The notes under the pieces: generated by a model
The model's input: only the letters and a program-made list of their open reading frames with translations
Databases searched by the model: none
Told to the model about the DNA's origin: nothing
Program-made: the position numbers and the translations under genes
Assembly: GCF_027620315.1 (NCBI RefSeq)
Contig: NZ_JAPNNL010000014.1
Location: forward strand, 1 to 64,000
Direction: 5' to 3'
Source: Nonomuraea corallina
GTDB taxonomy: Bacteria > Actinomycetota > Actinomycetes > Streptosporangiales > Streptosporangiaceae
DNA: 64,000 bases
Part shown: one piece after another, positions 43,555 through 51,158 of the stretch
Numbering within the stretch: position 1 is the stretch's first letter
Layout: each line of letters begins with the position of its first letter

Positions 43555-45019
43555 TCCGTACCGAACGATTCCCGAGCTGGTCCGCCACGCCGCGCAGCGG
43601 TACGGCGGACGCGAGTTCCTGCGCTTCCCCGAGGCGTCGCTGAGCTTCGCCGAGGCGGACGCCGAGTCCGACCGGCTGGCCGGGGCGCTCGCCGCCGAGG
43701 GCGTCCGGCCCGGCGACCGGGTGGCGATCATGATGGAGAACGTCGCCGGCTGGCCGCTGAGCTGGCTGGCCGTGCTCAAGGCCGGGGCGATCACGGTGCC
43801 GGTCAACGTCCGGTACCGGGCCGCCGACCTGGAGCACGTGCTGCGCGACTCGGGCGCGGTGGCCACGCTGACGACGCCGGAGCACGTCCCGCACCTGCCG
43901 GGCCGCGTCTACACGCTGGACGCGCTGTCCGGGCCCGCGTCGCCGCCCGACATCTCGCCTGACGCGGACGATATCGCGAATTTTCAATACACCTCGGGCA
44001 CGACGGGCTTCCCCAAGGCCTGCCTGCTCACCCACGACTACTGGATCCGCTGCGCGCGCATCGTCGCCGACGGCGTGCGGCTCCGCGACGACGATGTCAT
44101 GATCATCGCGCAGGCGCACTCGTACATGGATCCGCAGTGGACCACCCTCATGTGCCTGATGGGCGGCATCCCGCACGTGGTGCTCCCCCGCTTCTCCGCC
44201 TCCGGCTTCTGGCCCGCCGTCCGCGAGCACGGCGCGACGCTCACGTACGTGCTCGGCACGATGCCGCTGCTCCTGCACAAGCAGCCGCCGCACGACCTCG
44301 ACCGGGACAACCGCATGCGGCTGGTCCTGTGCTCCGGCATCGCGCCGAGCCTGCACCGCGCGTTCGAGGAGCGCTGGGGCGCGCCGTGGCGGGAGCTGTA
44401 CGGGTCGACCGAGAGCGGCCCTGACCTGCTCGCCGGCCTGGAGGACGTGGACACCGTCGGCACCGGCGCCATGGGCCGGCCCCCGGCCGGCAAGGAGGTC
44501 AGGATCGACGAGGAGACGGGCGAGATCCTGGTCCGCGGCAAGCCGATGATGAAGGGCTACTGGAACCACCGGGAAGCCACCGCCGCGGCTTTTCGCGGCG
44601 GCTGGTACCACACCGGCGACCTGGGCTTCCAGGACGAGCACGGCTACATCCACCATCGCGGGCGGCTGAAGGACATGGTGCGCAGGGGCGGCGAGAACAT
44701 CTCCTGCGCCGAGGTCGAGCGCGTCCTCGGCGAGCACCCGGCCGTGCTGAACTCCGCCGTCGTCCCGGTGCCCGACGACCTGTGGGGCGAGCTGCCGAAG
44801 GCGTTCGTCCAGCTCAGGCCCGGCCATGCGGCGGACAGGGAGACGGCCGCGGGCCTGGTCGCGCACGCCGCCGAGCGGCTGGCCCGCTTCAAGGTCCCGG
44901 CTTACGTGGAGTTCGTGGACGGTTTCCGGCTCACCCCGTCCGCCCGTATCGAGAAGCGTCACCTGCTCCGGCCCGACCAGCGAGCCGGGGCGTTCGCCTT
45001 CGCAGAGGAGAGGTCATGA
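43547..45019 (+). CDS. AMP-dependent acyl-CoA ligase (CaiC-like)
   Basis: The 490-residue adenylate-forming enzyme has the P-loop YTSGTTGFPKACLLTH, the ELYGSTESGPD motif, the hinge region YHTGDLGFQDEHGYIHHRGRLKDMVRRGGENIS and a C-terminal Lys in SARIEKRHLL. It activates a carboxylic acid to its CoA thioester. Similarity in plan to crotonobetaine/carnitine-CoA and related ligases, without known substrate. It overlaps the TetR stop and the enoyl-CoA hydratase start (ATGA), so the three form a short degradation or modification pathway. Confidence 0.9.
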   Translation: MTDPYRTIPELVRHAAQRYGGREFLRFPEASLSFAEADAESDRLAGALAAEGVRPGDRVAIMMENVAGWPLSWLAVLKAGAITVPVNVRYRAADLEHVLRDSGAVATLTTPEHVPHLPGRVYTLDALSGPASPPDISPDADDIANFQYTSGTTGFPKACLLTHDYWIRCARIVADGVRLRDDDVMIIAQAHSYMDPQWTTLMCLMGGIPHVVLPRFSASGFWPAVREHGATLTYVLGTMPLLLHKQPPHDLDRDNRMRLVLCSGIAPSLHRAFEERWGAPWRELYGSTESGPDLLAGLEDVDTVGTGAMGRPPAGKEVRIDEETGEILVRGKPMMKGYWNHREATAAAFRGGWYHTGDLGFQDEHGYIHHRGRLKDMVRRGGENISCAEVERVLGEHPAVLNSAVVPVPDDLWGELPKAFVQLRPGHAADRETAAGLVAHAAERLARFKVPAYVEFVDGFRLTPSARIEKRHLLRPDQRAGAFAFAEERS

Positions 45020-45744
45020 TCGACACAACGGTCCGCGACGAGGTGGCCGTCATCACCCTGAACCGTCCGGAGAAGCTCAACGCGCTCACCGCCGGCATGC
45101 GCAGGGACCTCGCGCAGGCCGTCCGCGACCACGGCGACGGCTCGGTCAGAGGCATCGTGGTGACGGGCACCGGGCGGGCGTTCTCGGCCGGCGAGGACAT
45201 CAACGAGGCGGTCGGCCGGTCCCTGCTGGACGAGGTCGCGCTCTTCCACGACCTGACCAGGGCCGTCCTGCAGACCCGGGTGCCCGTGGTGGCCGCCGTC
45301 AACGGCCTGTGCGTCGGCGGCGCCGCCGAGTGGACCCTCTGCTTCGACGCCCGCCTCGGCACCCCCGCCGCCGAGTACTTCCTGCCCGAGAACCACATCG
45401 GCCTGTCGATCTCCAACGCCTCCAGCCTCCTGCTGCGCCGCCTCATCGGCGGCCGGGCGCTGCGCTTCGTGCTCGACTCGTCCCGGATCAGCGCGGAGGA
45501 GGCGCAGCGGCTCGGCATCCTGGACGAGATCGTCGCCCCCGACGCCCTCCTGGACACGGCGATCGGCCTCGTCCACCGCTGGACCCTGCCCGGCACGGCC
45601 ACCGGCGTCCACCTGCGCCTCCTGCGCCCGTCACTGGAGGAGGTGGAGGCCGCCTTCGCCGTGGAGACGGAGGCCGCCAAGGAGGTGGAGGACTCGGGCA
45701 TCGCCCAGGCCGGCATGGACCGCTTCGTCAACCGCGACCGCTGA
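45016..45744 (+). CDS. Enoyl-CoA hydratase/isomerase family protein
   Basis: A 242-residue crotonase-fold protein. NRPEKLNAL forms the CoA-binding start, GRAFSAGEDINE the first oxyanion loop, and VNGLCVGGAAEWTLCFDARL the second. Glu residues in the positions used by hydratases are partly replaced, so hydratase, isomerase or hydrolase remain possible. GAGGAGAGG precedes the ATG, which overlaps the ligase stop. The last 41 bp, including the stop codon, are repeated 943 bp downstream beyond a toxin-antitoxin cassette. Confidence 0.9.
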   Translation: MIDTTVRDEVAVITLNRPEKLNALTAGMRRDLAQAVRDHGDGSVRGIVVTGTGRAFSAGEDINEAVGRSLLDEVALFHDLTRAVLQTRVPVVAAVNGLCVGGAAEWTLCFDARLGTPAAEYFLPENHIGLSISNASSLLLRRLIGGRALRFVLDSSRISAEEAQRLGILDEIVAPDALLDTAIGLVHRWTLPGTATGVHLRLLRPSLEEVEAAFAVETEAAKEVEDSGIAQAGMDRFVNRDR

Positions 45745-45745
45745 G
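45705..45745 (+). repeat. Direct repeat copy 1 (3' end of enoyl-CoA hydratase gene)
   Basis: 41 bp matching 46648-46688 with one mismatch (at 45713), with 32 bp identical (45714-45745), containing the last codons (MDRFVNRDR) and stop of the hydratase gene. The pair brackets higBA. Confidence 0.95.
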
Positions 45746-45794
45746 CCAGGAAATGCCGTTTCGTTCCCGCACGGCCTGCCGGAGCGAACACCAT

Positions 45795-45823
45795 GGTCCT
45801 GGTAGCGGGCCGCTTCCAGGACC
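45795..45823 (+). terminator. Possible terminator hairpin
   Basis: GGTCCTGG (45795-45802) pairs with CCAGGACC (45816-45823) across a 13-nt loop, 50 bp after the hydratase stop and before the toxin-antitoxin promoter. No T tract follows. Confidence 0.4.
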
Positions 45824-45895
45824 AGAGACTGAAGAGACGACATTCGGCATCTTCCGGTAGAACCGTACTCCGTTCCTTGTGATAGCCTCCGAGTG

Positions 45896-45914
45896 ATATA
45901 AGGATTCATTATAT
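45896..45914. promoter_or_regulatory. AT-rich palindrome at the higBA promoter
   Basis: ATATAA-7-TTATAT, a perfect inverted repeat in an unusually AT-rich stretch ending 7 bp before the toxin start. It likely contains the -10 element and the HigA operator. Confidence 0.6.
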
Positions 45915-45921
45915 TGGCAGC

Positions 45922-46296
45922 ATGGCCTGGGAGATCACGCTGCACATCGAAGTGAACGCCTGGTTCATGGACGTCTGCAAGAACGATCCGATCGCTGCCG
46001 AGAAGATCGAGGAAGCCCTGGACGAGCTTGCCCTGCAAGGTCCGAAACTCGGCCGCCCGCTGGTCGACCGGATCCACCACTCCCGAGTCCTGCACAACCT
46101 CAAGGAACTGCGGCCGCGTGTACCAGGCGAGGCCGAGATCCGCATGCTGTTCGTCTTCGACCCCACCCGGGAGGCCATCGTGCTGGTCGCTGGTGACAAG
46201 TCCGGGGCATGGAACCGGTGGTACCGCACGGCGATTCCCTTGGCGGAGGAACGCTACGCCGCATACCGTGCCGAAAAGGAGGAGGAACAGCGATGA
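45922..46296 (+). CDS. higB: HigB-type (RelE/Gp49-like) toxin
   Basis: The 124-residue protein matches Gp49/HigB-like mRNA interferases: WEITLHIEVNAWF at the start, AEKIEEALDELALQGPKLGRPLVD, then HNLKELRP and RMLFVFDPTREAIVLVAGDKSG, the typical RelE-fold core strands with basic residues. It would cleave mRNA on the ribosome. As in other hig loci the toxin gene comes first, its stop overlapping the antitoxin start (ATGA). An AT-rich palindrome precedes it. The whole cassette sits between two copies of the 3' end of the hydratase gene. Confidence 0.9.
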   Translation: MAWEITLHIEVNAWFMDVCKNDPIAAEKIEEALDELALQGPKLGRPLVDRIHHSRVLHNLKELRPRVPGEAEIRMLFVFDPTREAIVLVAGDKSGAWNRWYRTAIPLAEERYAAYRAEKEEEQR

Positions 46297-46625
46297 GCGA
46301 GTTCGTGAAGTGGTCTGACACCAAAGCCAAGATTCGCGAGATCGACCCCGAATGGGACTCCCCCGAGCGTGTCGCCGCGCGGCAGGCCAGTCTGGAGCAG
46401 CTTCGCAGCGAGCTTCGCGGCGCCCAGCTTGCCGAGATGCGCAAGCGCCTGGGGATTTCGCAGAAGCTGCTCGCGGAACGCATGGGGGTATCGCAGGCAC
46501 GCGTGTCCCAGATCGAGCATGGCCAGATCGGCGGCCTGGACATCCTGCGCTCCTATGTCGTCGCCCTGGGCGGGACACTGGATGTGGTGGCCGACTTCGG
46601 CGATCACACCGTAAAAGTCGCCTGA
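46293..46625 (+). CDS. higA: HigA-type XRE antitoxin
   Basis: A 110-residue protein with a C-terminal XRE helix-turn-helix (MRKRLGISQKLLAERMGVSQARVSQIEHG) after an N-terminal toxin-binding part. AAGGAGGAGG precedes the ATG. It neutralises HigB and represses the shared promoter. The overlap with higB ensures coupled synthesis. It ends 22 bp before the second copy of the direct repeat. Confidence 0.92.
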   Translation: MSEFVKWSDTKAKIREIDPEWDSPERVAARQASLEQLRSELRGAQLAEMRKRLGISQKLLAERMGVSQARVSQIEHGQIGGLDILRSYVVALGGTLDVVADFGDHTVKVA

Positions 46626-46647
46626 ACCCGTCCCGGGCGCGGGCACG

Positions 46648-46688
46648 CCAGGCCGACATGGACCGCTTCGTCAACCGCGACCGCTGAG
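46648..46688 (+). repeat. Direct repeat copy 2
   Basis: Second copy of the enoyl-CoA hydratase 3' end, including its stop codon, 943 bp after copy 1. Only 41 bp is shared, so it is a fragment and not a gene duplicate. Confidence 0.95.
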
Positions 46689-46693
46689 GCGCG

Positions 46694-47015
46694 TCATCGG
46701 CTGGTGGAGGGGGGCTGCTCGCCGTTGAGGGCCTTGCGGAGGAGGGTGGCCAGTTGGTCCTGTTCGCGGGCGTCCAGGTTGGCGATGGCGGACCGGGCGA
46801 ACGCGAAGGACTCCTCGAAGGCGGCGTACAGGGCGGTCCCGTCGGCGGTCCTGACGATGTGGCGGGAGCGGCGGTCGTGAGGGTGCGGCCGGCGGCGGAC
46901 GAGGTCGCGCGCCTCCAGCCTGCGGATGATCTGGGTGACGTTGGAGGCGTCGCAGCCGATCTCGTCGGCCAGCTCGCGCATCCCGATCCGCCGGGTGAGC
47001 CGTCCGAGCACGGCA
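46694..47015 (-). pseudogene. MarR-family regulator gene, N-terminal part lost
   Basis: The minus-strand frame reads GRLTRRIGMRELADEIGCDASNVTQIIRRLEARDLVRRRPHPHDRRSR, a MarR winged helix, to a natural end PPSTSR. Residues before the HTH, including the first helix and start codon, are replaced by sequence matching the opposite strand of an NmrA-type gene. The open frame continues upstream but without MarR similarity. Confidence 0.75.
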
Positions 47016-47029
47016 GGACTGCCCGTCCG

Positions 47030-47344
47030 CGCCGGGTCGAGGACGCGGTCGTCACCCGGGCCGCCTCCTGGACTCTGCTCCGCCCGTCCTGGTTCCACCA
47101 GATCCTGACCGACCCCCGGTTCCACCGCGACGCCGTACGGGACGACCGCGTCCTGAGCCTGTCCTCGGGCGGCGCGCCGCTGGCGTGGGTGGACGCGCGC
47201 GACATCGCCGAGGTCGCCGTGGCCGCGCTCCGCGCGCCTGACGACCACCGCGGCCGGGCTTACACGATCACCGGACGCGAGCCCACGTCGCTGGGCGCGT
47301 TCATCGACGCCCATCTCGACGCCTGGCGGACCCCGGGCGGGTGA
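47030..47344 (+). pseudogene. NmrA-like NAD(P)-binding protein gene, N-terminal part lost
   Basis: The plus-strand frame reads VEDAVVTRAASWTLLRPSWFHQIL, then LAWVDARDIAEVAVAALRAP and YTITGREPTSLG, the C-terminal half of NmrA-like/NAD(P)H-binding proteins. The N-terminal Rossmann motif (GxTGxxG) is missing. It is joined head-to-head to the truncated MarR gene, so a deletion removed the shared promoter and both starts. Confidence 0.75.
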
Positions 47345-47346
47345 GG

Positions 47347-47790
47347 TCAGCGGGCGTCGAGCGCCTCCCGCAGGATCCTCACCGCCTTCGGGCCGACCCC
47401 GTGCAGCGCGCCGAGCTCCGCGTCCGAGAGGCGGGCGACCTGGTCGAGCGTGGTGATGCCGGCGCCCGCCAGCGCCCGGGTGGCGGGTCGGCCGATCGCC
47501 TTCGGCAGGTCACCGGCCCGGTCGGCGCTCTCGGCGGCGGACGCCAGGGCGGCGAGCTCCGGCGGGGCGCACGCGAGCCAGGCCCGCCGCACCCAGGAGT
47601 TGAGCGCCTGACCGTTGACGTCGGCGATCGGCAGCCGCACCCAGTCGCCCGACCGCACGGCCGTCGGGTGCTGGGAGACCAGCTCCCCGGCCTCGGCGGT
47701 GGGCAGCCGCAGCCGCACGTGGGCGTCCGGGTCCAGCGCGGCGAACTCCTCGCCGCCCACGGTGAACACCCGGCCGCCGCCTTCGGTCAC
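47347..47790 (-). CDS. MmcQ/YjbR-like protein fused to a helix-hairpin-helix domain, possibly frameshifted at its start
   Basis: The first about 85 residues (GGRVFTVGGEEFAALDPDAHVRLRLP, then GDWVRLPIADVNGQALNSWVRRAW) resemble MmcQ/YjbR DNA-binding-like proteins. The rest (IGRPATRALAGAGITTLDQVARLSDAELGALHGVGPKAVRIL) is a helix-hairpin-helix as in the RNA polymerase alpha C-terminal domain. About ten residues of the normal N-terminus appear in another frame from ATG 47821 (MVTDFATAHP), so a 2-bp loss near 47791 is likely. The GTG at 47790 could rescue a shorter product. Confidence 0.6.
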   Translation of the reverse strand: MTEGGGRVFTVGGEEFAALDPDAHVRLRLPTAEAGELVSQHPTAVRSGDWVRLPIADVNGQALNSWVRRAWLACAPPELAALASAAESADRAGDLPKAIGRPATRALAGAGITTLDQVARLSDAELGALHGVGPKAVRILREALDAR

Positions 47791-47814
47791 TGGGGTGGGC
47801 CGTGGCGAAATCCG

Positions 47815-48186
47815 TCACCATCCCGTACGCGCCTCACCTGTCGCGAGTCCTGGACCGCTTGTTCCGGGCCGCCGGTGCCGTGTACGGCTCCGAGCCGCGC
47901 ATGGTGAGCCGCCACACACCAGCCCCTCTCTGACTGGCAGCACTGCACATCGACGAAGGGAACAGTGGCTATGCGATGCTCGTCCCTCCCGGGTAAGGAT
48001 GTGCAGCAGGGGACGGCCTCTTTCGTAGCCGCGTGCCCAGTGGTTGGACGTCTGCTGGGGGATGCTGAGGAAGCGGGCGGCGTCGGGATCACGCTGGGTG
48101 GGAATCACGTCAGCGCGACTCGAGCGCTCGGCAGCCGTCATCTGCAAGATCGCGCCGTTCCCTGTGCCCAGTGGTTCGTATGACAT
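47815..48186 (-). pseudogene. Degraded HTH (DUF433-like antitoxin) gene
   Basis: The frame from ATG 48186 begins MSYEPLGTG and contains DAARFLSIPQQTSNHWARGYERGRPL, which resembles the N-terminal HTH of DUF433-type proteins. An extra stretch lies between these parts, and the sequence after residue 60 has no recognisable pattern. It is divergent from the BrnT-like gene. It could also be a diverged intact small gene. Confidence 0.35.
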
Positions 48187-48221
48187 CGCTCGGGTAGTAT
48201 GTATGACGTGGCTGGTGGTCG

Positions 48222-48485
48222 ATGAGCAAGCCGCTCCCATTCGTGGAGTTGCCGCTGGACTGGGATGAGGGAAACCTGAGTCATGCGCAAGGGCATGGCG
48301 TCTCACGCGACGAGATCGAACAGGTTGTCCGCAACATGCCCGAGGTACGACAGTCCCGCACCAGGGACGGGGAGCCTATTCTCGATCACTATCTATTGAC
48401 AGGTGTTACCGATGCCGGGCGACGTGTGACCGTGGTCATCCTCTATCCCATCACCAAAAGCGTGACTGGGGCACATACGAACTAG
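48222..48485 (+). CDS. BrnT-like/DUF4258 small toxin candidate
   Basis: The 87-residue protein has PLDWDEGNLSHAQGHGVSRDEIEQVV, the WDxxNxxHxxxHGVSxxEIE pattern of BrnT-family RelE-fold toxins, then DHYLLTGVTDAGRRVTVVILYP as the core strands. It is followed after 49 bp by a probable antitoxin gene on the same strand, in BrnT-BrnA order. A TAGTAT at 48195-48200 could be its -10. Codon use is less GC-biased than neighbouring housekeeping genes, suggesting recent acquisition. Confidence 0.7.
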   Translation: MSKPLPFVELPLDWDEGNLSHAQGHGVSRDEIEQVVRNMPEVRQSRTRDGEPILDHYLLTGVTDAGRRVTVVILYPITKSVTGAHTN

Positions 48486-48534
48486 AGATCGCGAGGCCGA
48501 TTACCGCATACGAGACGCCGAGGAAAGGATCATC

Positions 48535-48969
48535 ATGACGAAGAACGATCCAACTGCACACGACATCGCTGCAATGGATGAGGAAGATCGTGCCGAGTGG
48601 TTCTACGACAACCGCGAGCAAGTGGCCGAGGATTCCACCCCCGTCGTCCTCGACCGCGTCATATCAATACGTGTAAGCCCTAGCGATCTCAGCTTGCTGG
48701 CTGAAGCTGCGTCGGCAGCAGGGATGAAGCTGAGCGCATGGTTGCGCAAGGTCGGACTGGAGGCAGCGGCGACTGCACCAACTGCGCCACCTGCGGCAGT
48801 GCTCTCCGGAGAGCAAACGCGACAGCTCCAAGACTCAGTTCTTCACATCGTAGAACTGCTCCAACGAAGCGGCGTCGGACTCGACACAGGACGAGATCAT
48901 CGTGAGCAATCACTTGTCCTGAAAGGTCTGCGTCGCAAGCGGAAGAAGAAGACCGAAGCATGTAGCTAG
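48535..48969 (+). CDS. BrnA/CopG-like antitoxin candidate
   Basis: The 144-residue protein has an acidic N-terminus (MDEEDRAEWFYDNREQ) followed by VISIRVSPSDLSLLAEAASAAGMKLSAWLRKVGLEAA, the beta-strand then two helices of ribbon-helix-helix proteins. The C-terminal 50 residues are unusual, ending in a Lys/Arg run (RRKRKKKTEACS). AAGGA lies before the ATG. Its position after the BrnT-like gene supports an antitoxin/repressor role. The basic tail is longer than in typical BrnA. Confidence 0.65.
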   Translation: MTKNDPTAHDIAAMDEEDRAEWFYDNREQVAEDSTPVVLDRVISIRVSPSDLSLLAEAASAAGMKLSAWLRKVGLEAAATAPTAPPAAVLSGEQTRQLQDSVLHIVELLQRSGVGLDTGRDHREQSLVLKGLRRKRKKKTEACS

Positions 48970-48976
48970 GTCTGTC

Positions 48977-49265
48977 CTAACGGATATTGGCTCCCGCTTG
49001 CGAAAAGGCGTTTATGCGGGCGAGCAGGGCGGACTCCAGCGGGCGCCGTACGTGGCCTGGAGGGGTGGCAGGAGTTCGTCGCGGCCGGTCACGGTGCGCC
49101 GGCACTGAAGGGTGTCGCACCTGCAGGTCATCGGCCACGTCTCGATCCCGGTGTGCGTGGCGTAGTCGATGGTCAACTCCTTCCCGGGGCCGATGTCCCG
49201 TCGTGCGACCACGGTGGTCGCGTCGTGGTGCCAAAGGTCGGGTCGCAGGAGTGGTTGCCGAAGCG
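48977..49265 (-). pseudogene. SET-domain protein gene, truncated and frameshifted
   Basis: Pieces of a SET-domain protein lie in successive minus-strand frames: FGNHSCDP, then in a second frame LWHHDATTVVARRDIGPGKELTIDYATHTGIETWPMTCRC...CRRTVTGRD, and finally LLARINAFSQAGANIR in a third. NHSCDP, GKELTIDY and CRC...C are family hallmarks. At least two frameshifts and loss of the N-terminus make it nonfunctional. Confidence 0.75.
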
Positions 49266-49376
49266 TTAGGTGGCGTCGGAACTGGGCAGGTCGCCCTGGA
49301 ACTCCGCCATGTCGGGGCGGGACATGAGCCAGAGGCGTTCGACGGCGGGATGATCGGCGGCGCTCACGGGCCGCAC
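49266..49376 (-). pseudogene. GNAT acetyltransferase gene fragment (N-terminus only)
   Basis: From GTG 49376 the frame reads VRPVSAADHPAVERLWLMSRPDMAEFQG and stops at TAA 49266. This resembles the first 35 residues of GNAT-family N-acetyltransferases (xVRPATPADxPALERLW). The acetyl-CoA-binding body is absent, and the sequence runs directly into the SET-domain remnant, another fusion by deletion. Confidence 0.65.
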
Positions 49377-49446
49377 CGTTATCCAGAAAAGTGGTCATAT
49401 AACACGTTCCCGCCGAATCAACACTCGGCGGGAAGAGTAAACAAGA

Positions 49447-50058
49447 TCAGGGCACCATGGCCGCGAGGATGATCAGGACAAGTGCCACCGCGATGGCGGC
49501 GATGGAGTCGTACGCCCAGCTCACGCGGACCGGCCCCGGCTCCTCCTTGCGGAACCTGGCCTGTTCGGCGCGGCCGGTGATCTGGTCGGCCACCCAGTCG
49601 GCGTGGGTCCTGCCCGCGAAGACCTCCGCCGCCGCCTGCTCGCCCTTGGTCAGCGTCGGCTCGGTCTGGAAGCGCCCGCGCCGTACGGGGGCGGCGCCGC
49701 GGCGCTGGGCCTTGGCGCGCTCCCTGGCCGAGGTCATCGGGGTCCACAGGCGCAGCAACCGCCCGCCGGAGTGGGTGACGTTGATCGAGTGGGAGACGGT
49801 CACGTCGTCGACCGCGGCCCAGGGCACGAACGTGGACCGCAACGGGGTGCGGCCCAGCAGGCCGGGCTCGGTGAGGACGGTGGCCGGGCGCAGGGCGACG
49901 ACGTACACGACGGCGGTGAGCGCGCCCAGCACGGCCAGCGCCACCAGGGACGGCTTCCCGCTGTAGCGGACGATCAGGTCGACGACGTTGGCGGCGGCGA
50001 ACACGACCCAGACCCAGCCGAAGACGTAGGCGGTCTTGGAACGGAAGACCTGTTTCAC
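49447..50058 (-). CDS. Membrane PH-domain-like protein
   Basis: A 203-residue protein with two N-terminal membrane segments ([37 protein letters not shown]), a bacterial PH-like domain ([27 protein letters not shown]) and a third C-terminal segment ([17 protein letters not shown]). GTG 50058 overlaps the adenosine deaminase stop (GTGA), so the pair is coupled. The function is unknown. The same gene order (add followed by a small membrane protein) could be checked for conservation. Confidence 0.75.
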   Translation of the reverse strand: MKQVFRSKTAYVFGWVWVVFAAANVVDLIVRYSGKPSLVALAVLGALTAVVYVVALRPATVLTEPGLLGRTPLRSTFVPWAAVDDVTVSHSINVTHSGGRLLRLWTPMTSARERAKAQRRGAAPVRRGRFQTEPTLTKGEQAAAEVFAGRTHADWVADQITGRAEQARFRKEEPGPVRVSWAYDSIAAIAVALVLIILAAMVP

Positions 50059-51128
50059 GGCTGCCACTTGAGCTGGGCGAATCCGGGCTTGATCACGCCG
50101 TTGATCAGCGCGAGGCGTTCGTCGAACGGCAGGAAGGCCGACTTCATCGCGTTGACCGTGAACCACTGCAGGTCGTCCCAGCCGTAGCCGAACGCCTCGA
50201 CCAGCTGGGCGAACTCCTGCGACACGCTGGTGGAGCTCATCAGCCGGTTGTCGGTGTTGACCGTGACCCGGAAGTAGAGGCGGCGCAGCAGCCCGATCGG
50301 GTGCTCGGCGATGGACGCGGCGGCGCCGGTCTGGAGGTTGGAGGTGGGGCACATCTCCAGCGGGATGCGCTTGTCGCGCACGTACGCGGCCAGCCGGCCG
50401 AGCTTGGCGGAGCCGTCGTCGGCGACGGAGATGTCGTCGATGATGCGCACGCCGTGGCCGAGCCGGTCGGCGCCGCACCACTGGATGGCCTGCCAGATGG
50501 ACGGCAGGCCGAAGCCCTCTCCGGCGTGGATGGTGAAGTGGGCGTTCTCCCGCTGGAGGTACTCGAACGCGTCGAGGTGGCGGGTGGGAGGGTAGCCGGC
50601 CTCGGCGCCGGCGATGTCGAAGCCGACGACGCCGACGTCGCGGTAGCGCACGGCCAGCTCGGCGATCTCCATCGAGCGGGCCTGGTGGCGCATGGCGGTG
50701 AGCAGCGTGCCGACGCGGATGCCGCGCCCTTCGGAGCCCTGGCGGAAGCCCTCCAGCACGGCCTGCACCACCTGGTCGAGGGTGAGCCCGTCGGCGGTGT
50801 GCTGCTCGGGGGCGAAGCGCACCTCGGCGTAGACGACGCCGTCGGCGGCGAGGTCCTCGGCGCACTCGGCGGCGACGCGGGCGAGCGACTCGCGGGTCTG
50901 CATGACGCCGACGGTGTGCTGGAAGGTCTCGAGGTAGCGCTCCAGCGAGCCGGAGTCGGCCGCCTCCTCGAACCACTGGCGCAGGTTGCCGGGGTCGGTG
51001 GTGGGCAGCCGGTCGTAGCCGGAGTCGCGGGCCAGGTCCACGATGGTCTCGGCGCGAAGACCACCGTCGAGATGGTCGTGCAGCAGAACCTTGGGCGCGC
51101 GCCGGATCTCGTCAATCGTGGGACTCAT
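50055..51128 (-). CDS. add: Adenosine deaminase
   Basis: A 357-residue zinc enzyme converting (deoxy)adenosine to (deoxy)inosine. Zinc ligands and catalytic residues are visible: HDHLDGG (His17, His19), HAGEGFG with the catalytic Glu, DRLGHGVRI, and VNTDNRLMS near the end. Length is normal. The product inosine feeds purine nucleoside phosphorylase (38.7 kb). It is upstream of and coupled to the PH-like membrane protein. Confidence 0.95.
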   Translation of the reverse strand: MSPTIDEIRRAPKVLLHDHLDGGLRAETIVDLARDSGYDRLPTTDPGNLRQWFEEAADSGSLERYLETFQHTVGVMQTRESLARVAAECAEDLAADGVVYAEVRFAPEQHTADGLTLDQVVQAVLEGFRQGSEGRGIRVGTLLTAMRHQARSMEIAELAVRYRDVGVVGFDIAGAEAGYPPTRHLDAFEYLQRENAHFTIHAGEGFGLPSIWQAIQWCGADRLGHGVRIIDDISVADDGSAKLGRLAAYVRDKRIPLEMCPTSNLQTGAAASIAEHPIGLLRRLYFRVTVNTDNRLMSSTSVSQEFAQLVEAFGYGWDDLQWFTVNAMKSAFLPFDERLALINGVIKPGFAQLKWQP

Positions 51129-51158
51129 CCGCCCATGATACGAGCCACCAGGGCCGCG

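Noticed and set aside
45705-46688. HigBA segment as an insertion sequence
   Set aside because: There is no transposase frame and the repeats are internal to a coding gene end, not terminal inverted repeats.
47806-47934. Small plus-strand frame (AKSVTIPYAPHLSRVLDRLF)
   Set aside because: It overlaps the start of the MmcQ-like gene on the other strand, with no ribosome site and no family that I recognise.
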